From the NCBI RefSeq assembly GCF_031822435.1, contig NZ_JAVQLW010000001.1:319501-383500 (forward strand): 64,000 nt of DNA. Reading direction: 5' to 3'. The stretch's first letter is position 1; every line of letters begins with the position of its first letter. A program made the translations under genes and the position numbers. A model generated the notes under the pieces. The model saw only the letters and a program-made list of their open reading frames with translations, was not told the DNA's origin and searched no databases. The stretch comes from Paracoccus sp. MBLB3053 (GTDB taxonomy: Bacteria; Pseudomonadota; Alphaproteobacteria; Rhodobacterales; Rhodobacteraceae). Below are positions 25,785-34,503 of this stretch, one piece after another.

Positions 25785-26387
25785 TCAGAACCGTTTCCTG
25801 AAGCCCAGCAGATTGGCATTCGCCGCCCCCTTCATGCCGCCCAGGATCTCCGCCCCGCCCGAACGGTGGTGCAAGCGCCAGAACAGGCTCCAATCCCGGT
25901 CCTGCGGCGAAAACTCGATCTCGGGCGACAGGTAGAACAGCAGGCTCGCATCGCCGTCATATTCCTTGACCTGCTCCGCCTCGCGCCCGGGCTGGACGGC
26001 ATCGACATAGCTCAGCCCGAAGACCAGCGAAGGGGTCATCTGCCAATCTCCCGCAACGTCGATGGCGCGCAGCCTTGCCACCGCGCCTGTCCAAAGCTCG
26101 GTGCTTTGCCCCTTGCCCCGGCGCATTGCGGCCCCGGCCTCATAGCCGAGCGACACGAAGCGGCCCGGCTTGCCAAGCCATTGCATCCCGATCCCGGTGA
26201 CATGGTTGTCCTCGTAGTTTGCGCCGCCAATGTTCAGGCTGGCCCCCATGGATTCGTCGAGCATCCGACCCGTCATCACGAAGACGTTGCGCTCGGCTGG
26301 CTGATCCGGGCCGGCCACCGCCGAGCTTGCGCCGCCTGCCAGTCCAAGCGCGGCGCCCAGCGCAAGGACCCGCATCATGTCACGCAT
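25785..26387 (-). CDS. PagL-like outer-membrane protein (possible lipid A 3-O-deacylase)
   Basis: A 200-residue protein with a signal peptide ([19 protein letters not shown]) and alternating beta-strand patterning throughout. It ends in [10 protein letters not shown] with an aromatic last residue, the sign of an outer-membrane barrel. Near the C-terminus, [15 protein letters not shown] resembles the His-x-Ser motif plus downstream acidic residue of PagL/acyloxyacyl hydrolase-type lipid A 3-O-deacylases. The function is inferred from this motif and the size. The start at 26387 is chosen for the AGGAA upstream; longer starts at 26411 and 26486 add a poor N-terminus. It would modify lipid A, fitting with lpxK further along. 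Confidence 0.6.
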   Translation of the reverse strand: MRDMMRVLALGAALGLAGGASSAVAGPDQPAERNVFVMTGRMLDESMGASLNIGGANYEDNHVTGIGMQWLGKPGRFVSLGYEAGAAMRRGKGQSTELWTGAVARLRAIDVAGDWQMTPSLVFGLSYVDAVQPGREAEQVKEYDGDASLLFYLSPEIEFSPQDRDWSLFWRLHHRSGGAEILGGMKGAANANLLGFRKRF

Positions 26388-26690
26388 CTGCTGAAATTCC
26401 TGCGCAGGCATCGGGAACCCCGACATCAGGTTGGGACATGGCCTCAGCCTAATTCCGTAAATCCCCCTGCAACAAGGAAAATCCACAGGCCGGCATCAGA
26501 CCGGCATACCCGCTGTGTACGCCCTGTGTACGCCCGGTGTACGCCTCGTGCGCGGCCCGACCCAGCATTTGCTGGGCTTCGGCAGGTTTTCAGGCCATGC
26601 CGTTGCGCGCTTTGGCCAGGCAACGCCCGCAGGACTTTCCATCTTTGCGCTTCGCGGCTAGACATGGCGCCGATCAAAAGGACGCATTCC
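26388..26690. other. 303-bp gap between the PagL-like gene and metG
   Basis: This divergent region holds no convincing gene. Its notable content is a cluster of 11-bp phased repeats at 26490-26545, listed separately. No clear sigma70 promoter or riboswitch fold was recognised by eye; in particular I see no S-box. Confidence 0.5.
26490..26545. repeat. 11-bp phased tandem repeats upstream of metG
   Basis: CCGGCAT occurs at 26490 and 26501. Three tandem copies of CTGTGTACGCC follow at 26513, 26524 and 26535, the last reading CG in place of CT. Both sets have an exact 11-bp period, about one helical turn. The block ends about 145 bp before the metG start. Confidence 0.7.
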
Positions 26691-28409
26691 ATGGCCCGGC
26701 ATCTCATCACCTCGGCGATCCCCTATATCAACGGGATCAAGCATCTCGGCAATCTGGTCGGCTCGCAGCTTCCCGCGGACCTCTACGCGCGCTACCTGCG
26801 CCAGCGGGATCACGAGGTCATGTTCATCTGCGCCACCGACGAACACGGCACACCCGCCGAACTGGCCGCCAAGAAGGCCGGCCAGCCGGTCGCCGTCTAC
26901 TGCGCTGAAATGCATGGAATCCAGTCCGAGATCGCCCGGAATTTCGGCCTCAGCTTCGACCATTTCGGCCGCTCTTCCTCGGAACGCAACCACGTCCTGA
27001 CCCAGCATTTCGCCGGGAAACTGGACGAAAACGGCTGGATCACCGAGGTCGAGGAAAGCCAGGTCTATTCGATCGACGACGGCCGCTTCCTGCCCGACCG
27101 CTACATCGAGGGCACCTGCCCGAATTGCGGCTATGACAAGGCGCGCGGCGACCAATGCGAGAACTGCACCAAGCAGCTCGACCCGACCGACCTGATCGAG
27201 CCGCGTTCGGCCATTTCGGGTTCGACCAACCTCGAGGTGCGCACCACCAAGCACCTCTACCTGCGCCAGCGCGCGCTGAAGGATCAGATTTCCGCCTGGA
27301 TCGACAGCAAGAAGGACTGGCCGATCCTGACCACCTCGATCGCGCGCAAATGGCTGAACGACGGCGACGGGCTGCAGGATCGCGGCATCACCCGCGACCT
27401 CGACTGGGGCATCCCGGTGAAAAAGGGCGACCAGCCCTGGCCGGGCATGGAGGGCAAGGTCTTCTACGTCTGGTTCGACGCGCCCATCGAATACATCGCC
27501 GGCACCGCCGAGGGCACCGATGCCAAGGGCCTGCCCGACAGCGAATGGCGCCGCTGGTGGCGCCTTGACGAGGGCGCCGAGGACGTCACCTACACCCAGT
27601 TCATGGGCAAGGATAACGTGCCTTTCCACACCCTGGGCTTCCCGGCGACCATCATGGGCTCGGGCGAGCCGTGGAAGCTGGTCGATTACATCAAGTCCTT
27701 CAATTATCTGACTTATGACGGGGGCCAGTTCAGCACCTCGCAGGGTCGCGGCGTCTTCATGGACCAGGCGCTCTCGATCCTTCCGGCCGATTACTGGCGC
27801 TGGTGGCTCCTCTCGCACGCGCCGGAATCTGGCGACAGCGAATTCACCTGGGACAATTTCCAGCAATCCGTGAACAAGGACCTCGCGGACGTTCTGGGCA
27901 ACTTCGTCAGCCGCATCACCAAGTTCTGCCGTTCTAAATTCGGTGAGGTCGTGCCCGAAGGCGGCGAATACGGCCCCGACGAAAAGACCCTGATCGAAGC
28001 ACTGACCACGCGCATCCGGGCCTATGAAGGCTTCATGGACGGGATGGAGGTCCGCAAATCGGCCGCCGAGCTGCGCGCGATCTGGGTCTTGGGCAACGAA
28101 TACCTGCAATCCGCCGCGCCCTGGTCGACCTTCAAGACCGACCCGGAAAAGGCCGCCATGCAGGTCCGGCTGGGCCTGAACCTGATCCGGCTCTACGCGG
28201 TGCTCTCGGCCCCGTTCATCCCCTTCGCCGCGGATGCGATGCTGGCCGCGATGGGAACCGAGGACCGTGACTGGCCGGGGGATGTCGCCGAGGCGCTGGC
28301 CGCCCTTCCTGCCGGACACGCCTTCGCGACGCCCGATGTGCTCTTTGCCAAGATCAGCGACGAAAGCCGCGACGAATGGCAGGAACGGTTCAAGGGCATC
28401 CGCGCCTGA
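26691..28409 (+). CDS. metG: Methionyl-tRNA synthetase
   Basis: MetG charges tRNA(Met) with methionine. The 572-residue class I synthetase has the HIGH-type motif as KHLGN (in [14 protein letters not shown]), the [10 protein letters not shown] motif and a zinc knuckle [17 protein letters not shown]. The KMSKS loop appears as FSTSQGRG, which is expected for this branch. The anticodon-binding helical bundle follows. There is no C-terminal EMAP-like tRNA-binding domain. The start [12 protein letters not shown] is the family N-terminus; the frame is open far upstream, but that part overlaps the divergent gene. It stands between the repeat-containing gap and arginase. Confidence 0.96.
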   Translation: MARHLITSAIPYINGIKHLGNLVGSQLPADLYARYLRQRDHEVMFICATDEHGTPAELAAKKAGQPVAVYCAEMHGIQSEIARNFGLSFDHFGRSSSERNHVLTQHFAGKLDENGWITEVEESQVYSIDDGRFLPDRYIEGTCPNCGYDKARGDQCENCTKQLDPTDLIEPRSAISGSTNLEVRTTKHLYLRQRALKDQISAWIDSKKDWPILTTSIARKWLNDGDGLQDRGITRDLDWGIPVKKGDQPWPGMEGKVFYVWFDAPIEYIAGTAEGTDAKGLPDSEWRRWWRLDEGAEDVTYTQFMGKDNVPFHTLGFPATIMGSGEPWKLVDYIKSFNYLTYDGGQFSTSQGRGVFMDQALSILPADYWRWWLLSHAPESGDSEFTWDNFQQSVNKDLADVLGNFVSRITKFCRSKFGEVVPEGGEYGPDEKTLIEALTTRIRAYEGFMDGMEVRKSAAELRAIWVLGNEYLQSAAPWSTFKTDPEKAAMQVRLGLNLIRLYAVLSAPFIPFAADAMLAAMGTEDRDWPGDVAEALAALPAGHAFATPDVLFAKISDESRDEWQERFKGIRA

Positions 28410-28450
28410 TCCTTCGAATTTGAAACCGCGAGCCTCATGCAGGAGATAAG

Positions 28451-29371
28451 ATGACCCATTGCATCCTCATCGGCGCCCCCGTCGACGAAGGCCAGCGCCG
28501 TGCCGGCTGCCTGATGGGCCCGGCTGCGTTCCGGGTGGCGGGTCTTGCCCGGACGCTGGACGATCTTGGCCACACCGTCGAGGATCGCGGCGACGTCACC
28601 CCCGCGCCGGGTCGCGGTCAAAGCTGCGACAATGGGGTCGTTCATCACCTCCCCGAGGTGATCGCCTGGACCGAAGCTCTCTCGGCCTCGGCCAGTGCCG
28701 CAATGTCGGACGGGATGCCGATCTTCATGGGCGGAGATCATTCGCTTTCCCTCGGCACCGTGGCTGGCGTCGCCGCCCATGCACATGCCGCCGGTCGCCC
28801 GCTTTTCGTGATCTGGCTGGACGCGCATAGCGATTTCCACACCGTCCGCTCGACCACCTCGGGCAACCTCCATGGCACGCCCATGGCCTATGCTGCGGGG
28901 CGCGATGGGTTCGAGCCCTTCCCGCCCTTCCCCGCCCCCGTGCCCGGCGAGAATATCTGCATGTTCGGCATCCGCTCGGTCGATCCTGCCGAGCATGCCG
29001 CGCTGGAAGAAACCGAGATCACCGTCAACGACATGCGGGTTCTCGACGAACAGGGGATTGCCGCGCCCCTGCGTGCCTTCCTTGATCGCGTGCGTGACCA
29101 GAACGGGCTCTTGCATGTGAGCCTTGATGTCGATTTCCTCGACCCCTCGATCGCACCCGCCGTTGGCACCACCGTTCCGGGCGGTGCGACCTTCCGCGAG
29201 GCGCATCTGGTCTGCGAGTTGCTGCACGAATCAGGGCTGGTCTCATCGCTGGACCTGGTCGAGCTGAACCCCTTTCTCGACGATCGCGGACGCACCGCGA
29301 AACTGATGGTGGATCTGGTCGGCTCGCTCATGGGCCGCAAGGTGTTCGACCGCCCGACGCGCAGCTACTGA
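28451..29371 (+). CDS. rocF: Arginase
   Basis: Arginase hydrolyses arginine to ornithine and urea with a binuclear manganese site. The 306-residue protein has the three metal-binding motifs: GGDHSLSLGT, WLDAHSDFHT and SLDVDFLDPS. It also has the VPGGATFREAHLV segment. An AGGAGATAAG ribosome site precedes the ATG. With argF, argD and argH it forms both halves of the arginine-ornithine cycle in one window. A related family, agmatinase, is less likely given the TTSGNLHG(T/M) loop and length. The tRNA-Leu gene follows. Confidence 0.93.
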   Translation: MTHCILIGAPVDEGQRRAGCLMGPAAFRVAGLARTLDDLGHTVEDRGDVTPAPGRGQSCDNGVVHHLPEVIAWTEALSASASAAMSDGMPIFMGGDHSLSLGTVAGVAAHAHAAGRPLFVIWLDAHSDFHTVRSTTSGNLHGTPMAYAAGRDGFEPFPPFPAPVPGENICMFGIRSVDPAEHAALEETEITVNDMRVLDEQGIAAPLRAFLDRVRDQNGLLHVSLDVDFLDPSIAPAVGTTVPGGATFREAHLVCELLHESGLVSSLDLVELNPFLDDRGRTAKLMVDLVGSLMGRKVFDRPTRSY

Positions 29372-29377
29372 TCCGGC

Positions 29378-29406
29378 TTGCCAATCTTTACCGCGCCCGC
29401 TAGCCA
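29378..29406 (+). promoter_or_regulatory. Candidate promoter of tRNA-Leu
   Basis: TTGCCA (29378-29383), a 17-nt spacer and TAGCCA (29401-29406) lie just upstream of the tRNA 5' end at 29417. The spacing is ideal but the -10 is weak. Confidence 0.4.
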
Positions 29407-29416
29407 CGCAGCAGGC

Positions 29417-29502
29417 GCGGGCGTGGCGGAATGGTAGACGCATGGGACTTAAACTCCCTGGGGCGCAAGCCTGTGCGGGTTCGAGTCCCGCCGCCCGCAC
29501 CA
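29417..29502 (+). tRNA. tRNA-Leu(UAA)
   Basis: The acceptor stem GCGGGCG (29417-29423) pairs with CGCCCGC (29492-29498) and is followed by encoded ACCA. The anticodon loop CTTAAAC has anticodon TAA at 29450-29452, which reads UUA leucine codons. There is a long variable arm (CTGGGGCGCAAGCCTG region), as in class II tRNAs, and a GGTTCGAGTCC T-loop. Confidence 0.95.
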
Positions 29503-29622
29503 TACCTGCCGCAGACTTCAGGAGCCGGGCTTGGAACCGACGCATGCGAGACCGTTTGCCCTTGGTTCTGCGGGGGCTCTCGGATAGGTTCGCGCCGAAT
29601 TGCGACAGCAGGAGACTATCAC

Positions 29623-29868
29623 ATGGCGCAGCGTCTGCACCTCGTCTTCGGTGGCGAACTCGTCGACCCGAGCCGCACCGTTTTCCGTGACACCGACAAG
29701 ATCCACATGGTCGGTATCTATCCCGATTACGAAAGTGCTTTCGCCGCGTGGAAAGCCGAGGCGCAGCGCACGGTGGACAGTGCCCATACCCGCTATTTCA
29801 TCGCCCATCTTCACCGCCTTCGCGACGAAGAGCGCGAGATCAGCCCGACCGAAGAACTGGGTAGCTGA
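29623..29868 (+). CDS. DUF4170 family small protein
   Basis: An 81-residue soluble protein beginning MAQRLHLVFGGELVDP and containing MVGIYPDYESAFAAWKAEAQRTVD and FIAHLHRLRDEE. This is the pattern of DUF4170 proteins, which are common in Alphaproteobacteria and have no known function. Its ATG follows GGAGACTATCAC. The WaaA-like and lpxK genes follow directly, so it may be cotranscribed with lipid A/KDO genes. Confidence 0.8.
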   Translation: MAQRLHLVFGGELVDPSRTVFRDTDKIHMVGIYPDYESAFAAWKAEAQRTVDSAHTRYFIAHLHRLRDEEREISPTEELGS

Positions 29869-29889
29869 GCCGGGACAGGCATTCCCGCC

Positions 29890-31125
29890 ATGCCCCCGGC
29901 AGGACAGGCGACCGCGTCTCTGGCGCTCTGGCTGCATCTGAAGCGGCGGGCCACTCGTGGCCCGATCGCTCCTCAGGATTTTGCGCAGCCCCCGGGCGCA
30001 GGACCGCTGCTTTTCGTTCACGTCTCGGAATCGGGGGACGTGCTGCCGCAAGCGGAAGCCTTGATCCGGACGCTGCACGCGCTCCGACCGGGAACGCGGT
30101 TCGTCTTCACCGGTGCGGCGCCTTCCGCCGCGGCCTTGCCATCCGCGATGCGAGCCGTCCGGCACAAGCTTCCCGAGGACGGCGCAGGGGCGGAATCCCT
30201 GATTGCCGCCCTGAACCCAGTCGCGCTGCTGATCGTCGGCGACCAGTTGCCCGCCGCCATGATCACCACAATGGCCAGAGAAGGGCGGCCCGTGCTGCTG
30301 TCCGAGGCACGCCTTGCCGCACATGGCGGTGGCGGCTTCTGGCGCGGCATGGTCAACCGTGGGCTAATCAGCCAAATTTCCCATATCATGGCGCCCGATC
30401 CGACGGCCGGCGCCGCGGCGCAACAGCTCGGTGCCGATCCGGACCGCATCGAGATGACCGGCCCCGTGACGGAAACGCTGCCGCCGCCTGCGGTCAACGA
30501 GGCCGAGCGTGGGGCGCTGGCCCAGATCCTAAGGGGCCGGCATATCTGGATGGCCGCAGCCCCCAGCATGTCAGAAATCCGTTCGATCCTTGTCGCGCAT
30601 CAATCCGCGCTGCATCACAATCACCGGGCCCTGCTGATCCTCGCCGGGCTTCCCGAGGCGGCCATTCCGGAAATCCGCGCCGAGGCCGAGGCACTGGGGC
30701 TGGCGGCCGTGCTGCGCTCGGAAGATGACGACCCGCAAAGCGATGACCACGTCCTGATCGCCGAGGACCCCTATGAAATGGGTCTGTGGTATCGGCTGGC
30801 ATCCGTCTGTTTCATGGGCGGAACGCTTTCGCCCGGCCGGGCGCTGGCCCCGCGTCATCCGTTCGAGCCCGCGGCGCTTGGCTCGGCCATCATCCACGGC
30901 CCCTTGCCCGGCCCATTTTCCGCCGAATGGGCACAGCTGGACGGCAGTTCCGCCGCAAGGCTGGTCCTGGATGGGGAAGCGCTCAGCCGTGCCGTCGCGG
31001 ATCTTTCCGCCCCCGATCAGGCTGCGATGCTCGCGGGCAATGCCTGGTCAGTCAGCACGGGCGGAGCCGCCGTCCTGCGCCGGATAGCGGATACGGTGAT
31101 CGCCGCGATGGAGAGTGAACCATGA
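29890..31125 (+). CDS. WaaA (KdtA)-like glycosyltransferase with altered catalytic motifs
   Basis: The 411-residue protein aligns in outline with KDO transferase WaaA, which adds KDO to lipid IVA. It has an N-terminal [20 protein letters not shown] region, a mid [23 protein letters not shown] stretch equivalent to IATSTHEGEE, and [25 protein letters not shown] equivalent to the FVGGSL..GGHNPLE region. Key motifs differ, however. The SVGE loop that carries the catalytic Glu reads ESGD. The ETELWPN motif reads GDQLPAA. GGHNPLE reads PRHPFEP. The start lies 21 bp after the DUF4170 gene, and the end overlaps lpxK (ATGA). It may be a lineage-specific transferase or an inactive paralogue. Confidence 0.65.
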   Translation: MPPAGQATASLALWLHLKRRATRGPIAPQDFAQPPGAGPLLFVHVSESGDVLPQAEALIRTLHALRPGTRFVFTGAAPSAAALPSAMRAVRHKLPEDGAGAESLIAALNPVALLIVGDQLPAAMITTMAREGRPVLLSEARLAAHGGGGFWRGMVNRGLISQISHIMAPDPTAGAAAQQLGADPDRIEMTGPVTETLPPPAVNEAERGALAQILRGRHIWMAAAPSMSEIRSILVAHQSALHHNHRALLILAGLPEAAIPEIRAEAEALGLAAVLRSEDDDPQSDDHVLIAEDPYEMGLWYRLASVCFMGGTLSPGRALAPRHPFEPAALGSAIIHGPLPGPFSAEWAQLDGSSAARLVLDGEALSRAVADLSAPDQAAMLAGNAWSVSTGGAAVLRRIADTVIAAMESEP

Positions 31126-32111
31126 GCCGACGCGCCCCTTCCTTCTGGTTCCGCCCCGCCGGGCTCCGCGCGCGGCTGCTCTCGCCTCTGGGCGCGATCT
31201 ACGCGGCCGGCACCGCCCGGCGCATAGCGCGCGGCAATGGATTCGACCCCGAAATCCCGGTAATCTGCGTCGGCAACATCAATGCCGGAGGCACTGGCAA
31301 GACGCCGACGACCATCATGCTGGCGCAGCGCCTGATCGCACGCGGGATCGACGTCCATATCGTCTCCCGCGGCTATGGTGGAACCGAGAAGGGGCCGTTG
31401 CGGGTTGAGGAAGCCGTCCACGACGCGCTCGAGGTCGGAGACGAGCCGCTGCTGATGGCGGCCTTTGCGACGGTCTGGGTGTCCGACAAGAGGGATGCGG
31501 GGGCCAGGGCGGCGATCGCGGCGGGCGCAGGGGCGATCCTGCTGGATGACGGCTTTCAGGACCCGAGCCTGACCCACGATCTGTCCTTGGTCGTGGTCGA
31601 TGCAGCCAAGGGGTTCGGCAATGGCCTGTGCCTGCCCGCCGGCCCACTGCGCGAGCCGGTCGATCGCGGACTAGCGCGGGCGGATCTATTGCTGTCGATC
31701 GGAGACGCTCAGGCGCAGTCAAGTTTCGCTTCCGACTGGCGGACGAGACTTCCCCTGCCGCATTTGCGGGGCACGCTTGCGCCGCTGCCGACCGGGATGG
31801 ACTGGGTCGGACTGCGGGTATTGGCTTTCGCGGGTATCGGCCATCCCGAGAAGTTCTTCGACACGCTTCGCGGGCTTGGCGCCGAAATCCTGCGCGCCGA
31901 ACCGCTGGAAGACCATCAGCCCTTCACGCCCGCGCTTCTGACGCGGCTTGAAGCCGAGGCCCGGCTGCTGGGCGCCCAACTTGTCACCACCGAAAAGGAC
32001 GCGGCACGGATGCCGCGCAAGTTCCGTTCCAAGGTGCTGACCGTGCCCGTCCGACTTGAGCTTGAGGACTATGGGCCGCTCGACGAACGGCTTCAGGCGC
32101 TTGGGCTCTGA
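31122..32111 (+). CDS. lpxK: Tetraacyldisaccharide 4'-kinase
   Basis: LpxK phosphorylates the 4' position of the lipid A disaccharide precursor at the inner membrane. The 329-residue protein has an N-terminal amphipathic helix ([24 protein letters not shown]) and the P-loop [15 protein letters not shown]. It also has [26 protein letters not shown] and the C-terminal [10 protein letters not shown]. The start overlaps the stop of the WaaA-like gene. Its 3' end overlaps the convergent CoA transferase gene by 19 bp. Confidence 0.95.
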   Translation: MSRRAPSFWFRPAGLRARLLSPLGAIYAAGTARRIARGNGFDPEIPVICVGNINAGGTGKTPTTIMLAQRLIARGIDVHIVSRGYGGTEKGPLRVEEAVHDALEVGDEPLLMAAFATVWVSDKRDAGARAAIAAGAGAILLDDGFQDPSLTHDLSLVVVDAAKGFGNGLCLPAGPLREPVDRGLARADLLLSIGDAQAQSSFASDWRTRLPLPHLRGTLAPLPTGMDWVGLRVLAFAGIGHPEKFFDTLRGLGAEILRAEPLEDHQPFTPALLTRLEAEARLLGAQLVTTEKDAARMPRKFRSKVLTVPVRLELEDYGPLDERLQALGL

Positions 32112-33217
32112 TCGGCTTCGCCCAGCCGCGGCGAGGCACGATCAAGCGACAGGTCCGCCTCGGAAAAGCGGATCGGCAGGCGCATTCCCGGCACGCCCTC
32201 GGGCGAAATTCTGAGCCCGCGCGCTAGGATCTGCGGATCGGCGAACACATCGGCCATGTCATTGATAGGCCCGGCCGGAACACCCTGCGCTTCAAGTGCC
32301 GCGAGCAGATCGTCCCGTTTCCATGCGACCGTCACGGCCGACAGGGCCGCTGTCAGGGCCTCCCGATTGGCGATGCGGTCCGCATTGGCCGCGTAGGCCG
32401 GCGCGTCCGCCAGGCCCGGCAGCCCAAGGGTCGAGCATAGCCGACGATATTGCGCGTCATTTCCCGTGGCGATGATGATCCATCCGTCGGCGCAGTCGAA
32501 GACCGCATAAGGGACAAGGTTCGGATGGGCATTCCCCAGCCGCGAGGGGGCCTGCCCGGTCGCAAGGTAGTTCATCGCCTGATTGGCCATGACCGCTGTC
32601 GCCACGTCGAACAGCGCCATGTCCACATGCTGGCCCCGCCCCGTCGCCGCGCGCTGATGCAGGGCGGCGAGGATACCGACCACCGAATAGACACCCGTGA
32701 AAATGTCCACCACCGCGACGCCCACCTTCTGCGGCTGGGCCGCTGGTTCGCCGGTCACGCTCATCAGGCCGGACATGCCCTGAATGATGTAATCGTAGCC
32801 GGCGCGATGGGCATAGGGTCCGGTCTGCCCGAACCCGGTGACGCTGCAATAGACGAGCCGCGGGTTCAACGCCGAAAGCGAGGCAAAATCGAGCCCGTAT
32901 TTCGCCAGCCCACCGACCTTGAAATTCTCGATGACCACGTCGGCATCGGCGACGAGGCTGCGCACCTTGTCCTGCCCCTCGGGCGTGCGGAAATCGGCGA
33001 CGACCGAACGTTTGCCGCGATTTGTCGAATGGAAATAAGCGGCGGAACTTTCACCGTCACGTTCGATGAAGGGCGGGCCCCAGCGGCGTGTGTCATCGCC
33101 TTCGGGCGCTTCGACCTTTGTGACTTCGGCCCCCAGATCGGCAAGGATCTGGCCGGCCCAAGGACCGGCCAGAATACGCGCAAGCTCGACCACCTTCAGG
33201 CCGGCAAGTGGAGTCAT
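32093..33217 (-). CDS. CaiB/BaiF family (family III) CoA transferase
   Basis: A 374-residue CoA transferase or racemase of family III, moving CoA between an acyl-CoA and a free acid; the substrate is unknown. Visible features are [74 protein letters not shown] and the nucleophile Asp in [12 protein letters not shown]. Its ATG overlaps the dsbA-like stop (ATGA), so it lies at the end of a three-gene run DUF721 / dsbA / CoA transferase. In relatives I would expect smc at this position, which makes the neighbourhood unusual. Confidence 0.88.
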   Translation of the reverse strand: MTPLAGLKVVELARILAGPWAGQILADLGAEVTKVEAPEGDDTRRWGPPFIERDGESSAAYFHSTNRGKRSVVADFRTPEGQDKVRSLVADADVVIENFKVGGLAKYGLDFASLSALNPRLVYCSVTGFGQTGPYAHRAGYDYIIQGMSGLMSVTGEPAAQPQKVGVAVVDIFTGVYSVVGILAALHQRAATGRGQHVDMALFDVATAVMANQAMNYLATGQAPSRLGNAHPNLVPYAVFDCADGWIIIATGNDAQYRRLCSTLGLPGLADAPAYAANADRIANREALTAALSAVTVAWKRDDLLAALEAQGVPAGPINDMADVFADPQILARGLRISPEGVPGMRLPIRFSEADLSLDRASPRLGEADQSPSA

Positions 33218-33879
33218 CCCTTGTTTTCCGCCTCGGCGATCTTGGCATCAATGATCTTCTTCAGGTCTTCCCAGGGTTGGTTCTGGACCTTTTCACCGGC
33301 AATGATGAAGGTCGGCGTTCCCTCGACCTTGTCGTCGGTGGCGTGTTTCTGGAACGTGGCGACCAGGTCGGACACCATCTGCTTGTCTGCCCAGCAGGCG
33401 TCCATCTGCTCGGCGCTCATGCCGGCCTTGGCGCCCACCTTGCGCAGATTCGCGGCGATCTCGTCTCCGGTCTTGGCATTCAGCCAGGTCTTCTGATCGT
33501 CGAAGAGCAGATCTGCGATGGCATAATATTTCGTATCGCCACCGCAGCGCGCCAGGATACCGGCCCACAGGCCGACCGCATCGAAATAGACGTCGCGTTG
33601 AATGAACTTGACCTTGCCGGTCTCGATATACTCGGCTTTCAGCTTCGGCAGGTTTTCCTCGTGGAAGGCCTGGCAATGGCTGCAGGTGAAGCTTGCATAT
33701 TCGATGACCGTGACCGGAGCATCGGCATTCCCCAGGACGATATCGTCAAGAACCCTGCCTTCCGGCATCTGCTCTTCGGCCGGAGCGGGTTGGGTTTCCT
33801 GCGCCAGCGCCGGCGAAACCACGACAGCGGTCAGCGCGGCCGAGGCAGCAGCGATCAGTGAGCGGCGGGAAAGAGTCAT
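33214..33879 (-). CDS. DsbA-family thiol:disulfide protein, periplasmic
   Basis: A 221-residue exported protein with a signal peptide (SRRSLIAAASAALTAVVVSPALAQ), an acidic linker and a DsbA/thioredoxin_4 domain. The redox motif is CSHC (Cys66-Cys69) in YASFTCSHCQAFHEENLP. The cis-proline loop is GTPTFIIAG. The helical insertion between them is typical of DsbA/Com1-like oxidoreductases. It would oxidise or isomerise periplasmic disulfides. Overlaps of 4 bp (ATGA) join it to both the DUF721 gene upstream and the CoA transferase downstream. Confidence 0.9.
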   Translation of the reverse strand: MTLSRRSLIAAASAALTAVVVSPALAQETQPAPAEEQMPEGRVLDDIVLGNADAPVTVIEYASFTCSHCQAFHEENLPKLKAEYIETGKVKFIQRDVYFDAVGLWAGILARCGGDTKYYAIADLLFDDQKTWLNAKTGDEIAANLRKVGAKAGMSAEQMDACWADKQMVSDLVATFQKHATDDKVEGTPTFIIAGEKVQNQPWEDLKKIIDAKIAEAENKG

Positions 33880-34427
33880 GGATTGGCCTTTCGGTCGTTG
33901 GTGTCCCTGCGGGACATGATGTTCAAGGCCATCTGGCGCATCAGGGCAGACAGCCGTGGATCGTCGAAGTCCCGCGCGATCTCGTCGGCGCGGGCCAGGC
34001 GGGCAGGATCGGGCGGCGACTTGGCGGGGCCAGCAAAGGCTGCCCGGTCCTCGGCAAACCCGTCGCCGGCTGAAAACCCTGTCGGCGCGGTCTGGGTCAG
34101 CGAGATCCTCGAGACGGCGTTGAAGCCATAGCAGGCATTCACTCGCTGCCGGATCTGATCAAGCTGCATGTTGATCAGCGGCGCGCGCGCACCCGGAACA
34201 AGCAGGGTCAAGGTTGCGCCGAACCCTTTGCCGTGGCTGATCTTGACGGGACGCGTGTGGGCTGCGATCTCGGGACCAACGACTTCGGCCCAGTTGGTCA
34301 GAAGCCTTGCAATGGCAAAGCCGCGCGTTTCGCCGATGGCCCGCACCCGGTTGGCGACCAGTTGGGCCGCGGTCTCGAAGCCGCGCATCCGGCGGCGGGG
34401 CGAACTGTCGGGTTTCTTCTGGGCCAT
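33876..34427 (-). CDS. DUF721 (DciA-like) protein
   Basis: A 183-residue protein of the DUF721 family, related to DciA, the helicase-loading factor used by bacteria that lack DnaC. The domain spans about residues 20-115: RAIGETRGFAIARLLTNWAEVVGPEIAAHTRPVKIS, then LTLLVPGARAPLINMQLDQIRQRVNACYG. A basic N-terminus (KKPDSSPRRRMRGF) could contact DNA. The C-terminal part is less conserved and acidic. It is divergent from mutY and overlaps the dsbA-like gene. The DciA role is inferred from the family only. Confidence 0.8.
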   Translation of the reverse strand: MAQKKPDSSPRRRMRGFETAAQLVANRVRAIGETRGFAIARLLTNWAEVVGPEIAAHTRPVKISHGKGFGATLTLLVPGARAPLINMQLDQIRQRVNACYGFNAVSRISLTQTAPTGFSAGDGFAEDRAAFAGPAKSPPDPARLARADEIARDFDDPRLSALMRQMALNIMSRRDTNDRKANP

Positions 34428-34503
34428 GCGGGGACCATATGATTAATCTGGCGCGCAGTCTGGACCGAGGCGCGCCCGGACGCCAGAGCGGAGAAACTGA
34501 AAA

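Noticed and set aside
26412..26690. S-adenosylmethionine (S-box) or T-box riboswitch ahead of metG
   Set aside because: None of the conserved core sequences was recognisable by eye. The region has only the 11-bp repeats.
26658..28319. A 553-codon minus-strand open frame antisense to metG
   Set aside because: It lies wholly opposite metG, which carries all synthetase motifs.
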